In this document: positions 59,853-64,000 of the stretch, in pieces
Position numbering within the stretch: position 1 is the stretch's first letter
How the letters are laid out: each line of letters starts with the position of its first letter
Source: Acidobacteriaceae bacterium
GTDB taxonomy: Bacteria; Acidobacteriota; Terriglobia; Terriglobales; Acidobacteriaceae
Reading direction: 5' to 3'
NCBI GenBank assembly: GCA_003138515.1
Contig: PLGG01000015.1
Span: 238,218-302,217, forward strand
DNA: 64,000 bases
Notes under the pieces: model-generated
What the model was told of the DNA's origin: nothing
Seen by the model: the letters and a program-made list of their open reading frames with translations, nothing else
Database searches by the model: none
Program-made: the position numbers and the translations under genes

Positions 59853-60761
59853 ATGACAACAGAACCAACCCAGCCCCAGCCTGAACAGGGGCCACCTCCT
59901 GACAACGGTCAGGTGCAGTCGCATGGGCATCGGCGCCGCCGCCGGCGCCGCAAGAACAAGTCCAGCCAACAGGCCGGGATGCAACCGCAGCAGCCGCAGG
60001 GGTCGATGCAGGAGCAGCCGCATACCCAGGCGCCGCATCCGCCGCAACCCGTGCAGCACAAGCTTGTCCACCAGCACCAGAGCCGCAAGAAGAAGAAATT
60101 CTTCCAGAAGAGCTCGGCTCCCCCATTGCAGCCTGGGAACAGCATCGGCGGGCCGCCGCAGGGCAAACGCAGAGGACGGCAGAAGGGTCCGCGCGCTTTT
60201 GTCGGTCCCATGGACCACAGCTATCGCGTGGCCAACGGCAACGTTGCCGACGGTCCGCCCTCCACCATCCCCACGGCGGGCAACGGTCATAGCAGCGGGT
60301 ACTATCCCGACGTTTATGCGGCGCAGCCTCCGGCGCCCATCCGCGAAGACGCACCCACCCGCATCTTCTGCTTCATTGAGGATCTCTTCTTCCTGGCCAA
60401 GATTCAAGAGACGGCGCGAAAACTTGGCGTGAAAGTCGAGTTTGTAAAGGGCGAGAACAAAGATGCGATCGCGCGCATCTACGAGGCGCCTGAAAACGAG
60501 AAGCCTGCGCTTCTGGTCTTCGACCTGAATAACCTCAACGCCAAGCCCATGACTCTGATTCCAAAATTCAAGTCCAAGTTCAAGAAGGCCGTTTCCATCA
60601 TCGGCTTCTTGAATCATCTGCAGGGTGACCTGAAGATGAAGGCCGTCGAGGCGGGATGCGACTCGGTAATGCCGCGCTCCGCCTTCTCGCAGAGCCTGCC
60701 CGTTCTTCTCCGCCGCTATGGGGTGGAAGAAGAAGAGGAAGTCTCGCAGCAGCCGATGTAA
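59853..60761 (+). CDS. Protein with basic disordered N-terminus and pseudo-receiver domain
   Basis: A 302-residue protein from ATG 59853. Residues 1-165 are Gln/Pro/Gly/Lys/Arg-rich with an RRRRRRRKNK cluster (about 28-37) and a second basic block (SRKKKKFFQK), features of nucleic-acid-binding disordered regions. Residues about 170-290 look like a CheY receiver: RIFCFIEDLFFLAKIQETARKLG, ALLVFDLNNLN and VEAGCDSVMPRSAFSQSLP in shortened form, with GFLNHLQ where the Thr/Lys side would be. The phospho-acceptor region has FDLNN, so phosphorylation is uncertain. It is followed by a terminator. Function unknown; possibly a RNA-linked regulator. Confidence 0.7.
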   Translation: MTTEPTQPQPEQGPPPDNGQVQSHGHRRRRRRRKNKSSQQAGMQPQQPQGSMQEQPHTQAPHPPQPVQHKLVHQHQSRKKKKFFQKSSAPPLQPGNSIGGPPQGKRRGRQKGPRAFVGPMDHSYRVANGNVADGPPSTIPTAGNGHSSGYYPDVYAAQPPAPIREDAPTRIFCFIEDLFFLAKIQETARKLGVKVEFVKGENKDAIARIYEAPENEKPALLVFDLNNLNAKPMTLIPKFKSKFKKAVSIIGFLNHLQGDLKMKAVEAGCDSVMPRSAFSQSLPVLLRRYGVEEEEEVSQQPM

Positions 60762-60788
60762 CGGACTGACTTAGTCTCTGAAAATCCG

Positions 60789-60819
60789 AAGGGTGCGCCG
60801 CTTTGGCGTGCCCTTTTTC
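60789..60819 (+). terminator. Rho-independent terminator after the pseudo-receiver gene
   Basis: Eleven-pair stem (60789-60799 with 60805-60815, two G-U pairs), five-base loop, then TTTTTCT. Confidence 0.8.
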
Positions 60820-60939
60820 TTTGCGCTTGTGCGCAAATGCAGTTCAAATCACGACATGCCGCGTGGTTAGGTCATTGCACAACGACGAACCCGCACCAGG
60901 ATGAACTGAAACCTGAACCCTGATCCCTGAAACCTACTT

Positions 60940-61278
60940 TTATCCCGGCGGCCAAGTCATCTGCCGGCCGCCCATCAGGTGCAAGTGGAGATGATCCACG
61001 GTCCGGCCGCCCTCATCGCCCGTGTTCACGACCACGCGGTAGCCCTTCGCGAGGCCCTTCTTGCGAGCTATCTCCGCCGCGGCCCGCATCAGATGACCGA
61101 GGAGGGTTCGATGTCCGACGCCAGCCTCATCGAGCGAGCCAATGTGTTCGCGCGGAATGACGAGGATGTGCACCGGCGCTTTCGGATTGATATCCCCGAA
61201 CGCGTACGCAAGCTCATCCTGGTACACGGCGGTCGAAGGAATCTCCCCGGCGGCAATTTTGCAAAAGACGCAATCCAT
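60940..61278 (-). CDS. HIT-family protein (HinT-like)
   Basis: A 112-residue histidine-triad nucleotide hydrolase, acting on AMP-lysine-type or adenosine phosphoramidate substrates. MDCVFCKIAAGEIPS is the usual start with the zinc-type cysteines and HLHLHLMGGRQM the catalytic H-x-H-x-H. ATG 61278 gives the usual length; a longer reading overlaps the next gene. It is divergent from the molybdopterin oxidoreductase gene; 62 bases separate the starts. Confidence 0.92.
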   Translation of the reverse strand: MDCVFCKIAAGEIPSTAVYQDELAYAFGDINPKAPVHILVIPREHIGSLDEAGVGHRTLLGHLMRAAAEIARKKGLAKGYRVVVNTGDEGGRTVDHLHLHLMGGRQMTWPPG

Positions 61279-61340
61279 AGCGTGTCCAGTGTACATCGAC
61301 TTTGTGCGATCGACAGCCGCGTTCAGCTTACAATGACGCC

Positions 61341-63527
61341 ATGGCTGCTTCCCCATCCTTCCGCATCGTTCACACGGTCTGCTCGCACGATTGCCCTGAC
61401 TCGTGCGCAGTCCTGGTGACAGTGAACGAGGAAGGTCGAGCTGTGAAAGTGGAAGGCGACCCCTCGCAGCCGGTCACGCGGGGTTTTCTTTGCGGCAAGG
61501 TGGCGAAGTACCTTGACCGCGTCTACGCGCCGGATCGGATTCTCTATCCGCTGCGCCGCAAAGCCGGCGTGGCGAAAGGGCCGTTGCAGCGCGGGTGCGA
61601 GCACGAATTCTTCGAGCGCGTGAGTTGGGACGAGGCCCTCGACGCGATCGCCGCGCGGCTTAAAGAGATCGGCGACCGGCACGGGCCAGAATCCATCCTG
61701 CCCTATAGTTACGCCGGCACAATTGGCGTGCTCGGCTACGGATCGATGGATCGGCGCTTCTTTCATCGCCTCGGCGCGAGCCAACTCGACCGCACGATCT
61801 GTTCCGAGGCCGGCGGCCAGGCGTGGAACCTGGTCTACGGCAAGAAGTACGGCACGCCGACCGAAGATGTGCGCTTCGCCAAGCTCGTCCTTGCGTGGGG
61901 CGCGAACATCCACGGCAATAACATTCACCTGTGGCCATTCGTCGAGGAGGCGCGGCACAACGGAGCGCGGCTGATCGTGATCGATCCCTACCGCACGCGT
62001 ACCGCGGCCGTAGCCGACTGGCACATCGCCATTCGTCCCGGCACAGACGCGGCGCTGGCGCTGGGCATGATGCGCGTGATTCTGAACGAGGGCCTCGAAG
62101 ACCGCGCCTACATTGCGGAAATGACCCATGGCTTCGAGGCGCTGGCCGAGCGCGTGCGCGAGTACACGCCGGAGCGCGTGGCCGCGTGGACCGGCATGAC
62201 CGCGGCGGAGATCGAGCAGCTCGCGCGCGAATACGCGACAACGCGCCCCGCGATGCTGCGTCTGAACTACGGCGTTCAACGAAGCGAGAATGGCGGTACG
62301 GCGGTGCGCGCCATCGCCATGCTGCCGGCGCTCATCGGCGCATGGAAGCAACGCGGAGGCGGTGGACAGCTTTCGACTTCCGGCGCCTTTCAGTGGGACA
62401 AAAAGGCCCTCGAGCGGCCCGATCTGGCGCTGGCTTCGCCGATCGGCAGGCTTGCGCGCGTCGTCAATATGAGCCAGTTGGGCCACGTTCTCACCGAACT
62501 CGGACAACGCAGCGAACAAGGGAACAACGGAGCGAAGGAGCAAGACGGTCCGCCGGTTCACGCGCTGTTTGTCTACAACTCGAACCCGGGCGCTATTGCG
62601 CCTAATCACAACGCGGTTTGTCGCGGCATGGCGCGCGATGATCTCTTCACGGTCGTTCATGAGCAGTTCTTCACCGACACCACCGACTACGCCGACTACA
62701 TTCTTCCGGCCACGACGTTTCTCGAGCAGACGGACGTGCAGGGCGCATACGGCCACTACTTTGTGCAGCTTTCCAAACAAGCCATCGACCCGCCCGGCCA
62801 GGCGCGCCCGAACGTGTGGCTCTTCGGCCAGCTCGCGCAGCGCATGGGATTCACTGAAGCTTGCTTCCGCGACACGCCGGAAGAAATGATCCGGCAGGCG
62901 CTCGCGATTGGCGCCGACGGCCACTCGAAGAACGCGAACATGGAGCACATCACCTTCGAAGATCTGGACCGCGAAGGTCACGTTCCGCTGGCCTTCTATT
63001 CCGATCCTGAGAAGCGGCCGTTTCTGCCATACACTTCCGGCGCGCTGCCAACGCCCTCAGGCAAGATTGAATTCTTTTCGGAGACACTGGTTGCCGCAGG
63101 CGCTGACGGCCTTCCGAATTTTGTTCCGCCCATCGAGTCGCGTTGGAGTGGCGCAGCGAAAGAGTTTCCGCTGGAGCTATTGAGCCGCAAGAGCGACAAC
63201 TACATGAACTCGACCTTCGCGAATTTGCCCGGGCACCGCAAGATGGAAGCGCGGACCAGCCAGCGAATCGAAATGCACCCTGCTGACGCGCAGTCGCGCG
63301 GCGTGGCCGATGGCGAGCGCGTGCGTGTCTTCAACGACCGCGGGTCGCTCGAGCTGACGGCAATGCTGAACGCGAGTTTGCCCGCAGGCGTGGTTGCCGC
63401 GCGGCTGGACTGGGCCAAGCTGCACGCGGACGGGACGAACATCAACGCGCTGACCAGCGAACGGCTTACCGACATTGGCGACGGTGCGACTTTTTACTCG
63501 ACGCTCGTGGAAGTCGCGAAAGTTTAG
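61341..63527 (+). CDS. Molybdopterin-dependent oxidoreductase with N-terminal 4Fe-4S site
   Basis: A 728-residue enzyme of the DMSO-reductase superfamily. Cluster ligands are CSHDCPDSC followed by FLCGK (residues about 13-55). The Mo-bis-PGD core spans about 60-560, with TICSEAGGQAW near 155 where the metal ligand is expected, and the C-terminal molydopterin-dinucleotide domain (about 600-720: NYMNSTFANLPGHRKME, MHPADAQSRGVADGERVRVFNDRG shortened). No Tat signal, so cytoplasmic. Relatives are annotated only broadly (formate dehydrogenase-like, BisC-like); the substrate is not clear. ATG 61341 was preferred to 61302. Confidence 0.85.
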   Translation: MAASPSFRIVHTVCSHDCPDSCAVLVTVNEEGRAVKVEGDPSQPVTRGFLCGKVAKYLDRVYAPDRILYPLRRKAGVAKGPLQRGCEHEFFERVSWDEALDAIAARLKEIGDRHGPESILPYSYAGTIGVLGYGSMDRRFFHRLGASQLDRTICSEAGGQAWNLVYGKKYGTPTEDVRFAKLVLAWGANIHGNNIHLWPFVEEARHNGARLIVIDPYRTRTAAVADWHIAIRPGTDAALALGMMRVILNEGLEDRAYIAEMTHGFEALAERVREYTPERVAAWTGMTAAEIEQLAREYATTRPAMLRLNYGVQRSENGGTAVRAIAMLPALIGAWKQRGGGGQLSTSGAFQWDKKALERPDLALASPIGRLARVVNMSQLGHVLTELGQRSEQGNNGAKEQDGPPVHALFVYNSNPGAIAPNHNAVCRGMARDDLFTVVHEQFFTDTTDYADYILPATTFLEQTDVQGAYGHYFVQLSKQAIDPPGQARPNVWLFGQLAQRMGFTEACFRDTPEEMIRQALAIGADGHSKNANMEHITFEDLDREGHVPLAFYSDPEKRPFLPYTSGALPTPSGKIEFFSETLVAAGADGLPNFVPPIESRWSGAAKEFPLELLSRKSDNYMNSTFANLPGHRKMEARTSQRIEMHPADAQSRGVADGERVRVFNDRGSLELTAMLNASLPAGVVAARLDWAKLHADGTNINALTSERLTDIGDGATFYSTLVEVAKV

Positions 63528-63567
63528 CGGCACGGCAGAACCCACCGGATCTTGCCGCCGGAGATGT

Positions 63568-64000
63568 CAAGCCCCCAGCCGCCCAAACAACCCCGCCGTC
63601 TTCGCCTTAAGTCGTTCATCCCTTGTTCCCTAGGTCCCTTGGTCCCTGTCTCACCAAGTTTGCCGATCATTTCCCCCTTTCGGCGCACAATAGTCCCATG
63701 ATTGACGTGCAGCCCAGAATCGTTCCCTCGAGCCCCTGTTCGCTTGGTCCCGAAGCCTGTCCTGAGCGAGATCGAAGGATCTCCACGTCCCTGCTTCTTC
63801 CGCTCCCTGGCTTCGCGCCCATGAATCGCGAATCAAGCTCCACGATCAACTGCTCCCCGATTCACCTCTTCCCCCATTCACTTCTTCACTCATTCTCTCG
63901 TTCCCTTGCTCCCTGGTTCCCTGTCTTTCTATTCCCAATTCCCTGGTCCCTGTTTTTACCCCACCCCCCCATACATGTTCTGTGAAACTGTGAAACTGTG
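63568..64000. repeat. Dispersed repeat, copy 2 (runs off the window)
   Basis: The same ordered blocks as 47413-47680: GTCAAGCCCCCAGCC (63568), AAGTTTGCCGATCAT (63656), TCCCTTGTTCCC-type words throughout, TTTTACCCCACCCCCCCAT (63954) and TTCTGTGAAACTGTGAAA (63979). It is longer than copy 1 because of extra bases between the second and third blocks. No gene is supported here. Confidence 0.75.

Noticed and set aside
1..64000. CRISPR arrays, tRNA and rRNA genes, prophage
   Set aside because: No regular spaced repeats, no tRNA T-arm/anticodon pattern, no rRNA or phage structural gene was seen.

Overview
The window looks like chromosomal DNA of an Acidobacteriota bacterium, most probably class Terriglobia. 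Reasons are the high G+C, two giant Oar-type TonB-dependent receptors with N-terminal carboxypeptidase-regulatory domains, orphan MacB-type permeases, a hopanoid glycosyltransferase (hpnI-like), a GH57/DUF3536 enzyme, an ALDH16-type double aldehyde dehydrogenase and the style of the intergenic repeats. The taxonomy is inference. Replication and segregation genes (dnaN, rsmG, parA, parB with two parS-like sites, mnmE, rnpB) suggest the region is close to the replication origin; no dnaA gene is present.

Layout. 1-5.8 kb: lipB (cut by the window edge), a DoxX-type protein, a serine hydrolase, a MntA/HepT toxin-antitoxin pair next to a broken DUF2971 gene, RNase P RNA and dut. 5.8-15.4 kb: two tandem copies of a two-gene permease unit, a leftover 5' piece of hpnI at the duplication junction, then a 3.08-kb IS1-family element carrying four passenger genes inserted between the second unit and the intact hpnI. 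15.4-28.5 kb: GH57, AlkA-like glycosylase, MerR regulator with a secreted protein, two paralogous membrane-anchored proteins, an aldehyde dehydrogenase, glyA, an M23 peptidase, an alpha/beta hydrolase and VKOR. 28.5-45.1 kb: nadD-rsfS, then two TonB receptors with two 3' receptor remnants, then rlmH-cobO-cupin-accD, dnaN on the opposite strand, folC-plsC. 45.4-50.9 kb: a C26 peptidase, rsmG, a repeat-rich gene-free segment with parS-like sites, parA-parB and a Phd/PIN toxin-antitoxin pair. 50.9-64 kb: a GH39-like enzyme, deoC-ALDH16, mnmE facing mutM across a short gap, a 1-kb non-coding stretch, a pseudo-receiver protein, a HIT protein, a molybdopterin oxidoreductase and a dispersed repeat running off the end.

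How genes work together. nadD/rsfS/rlmH/rsmG/mnmE/rnpB are RNA and NAD housekeeping; accD/folC/plsC serve lipid and folate metabolism; deoC and ALDH16 form an operon likely to break down deoxyribose phosphate and oxidise the aldehyde produced; parA/parB act on the adjacent parS-like sites. The most unusual parts are the IS1-type element with a proteasome-like Ntn-hydrolase passenger, the permease duplication that can be dated as older than that insertion, the receptor tails next to terminators, and the origin-like segment upstream of parA.
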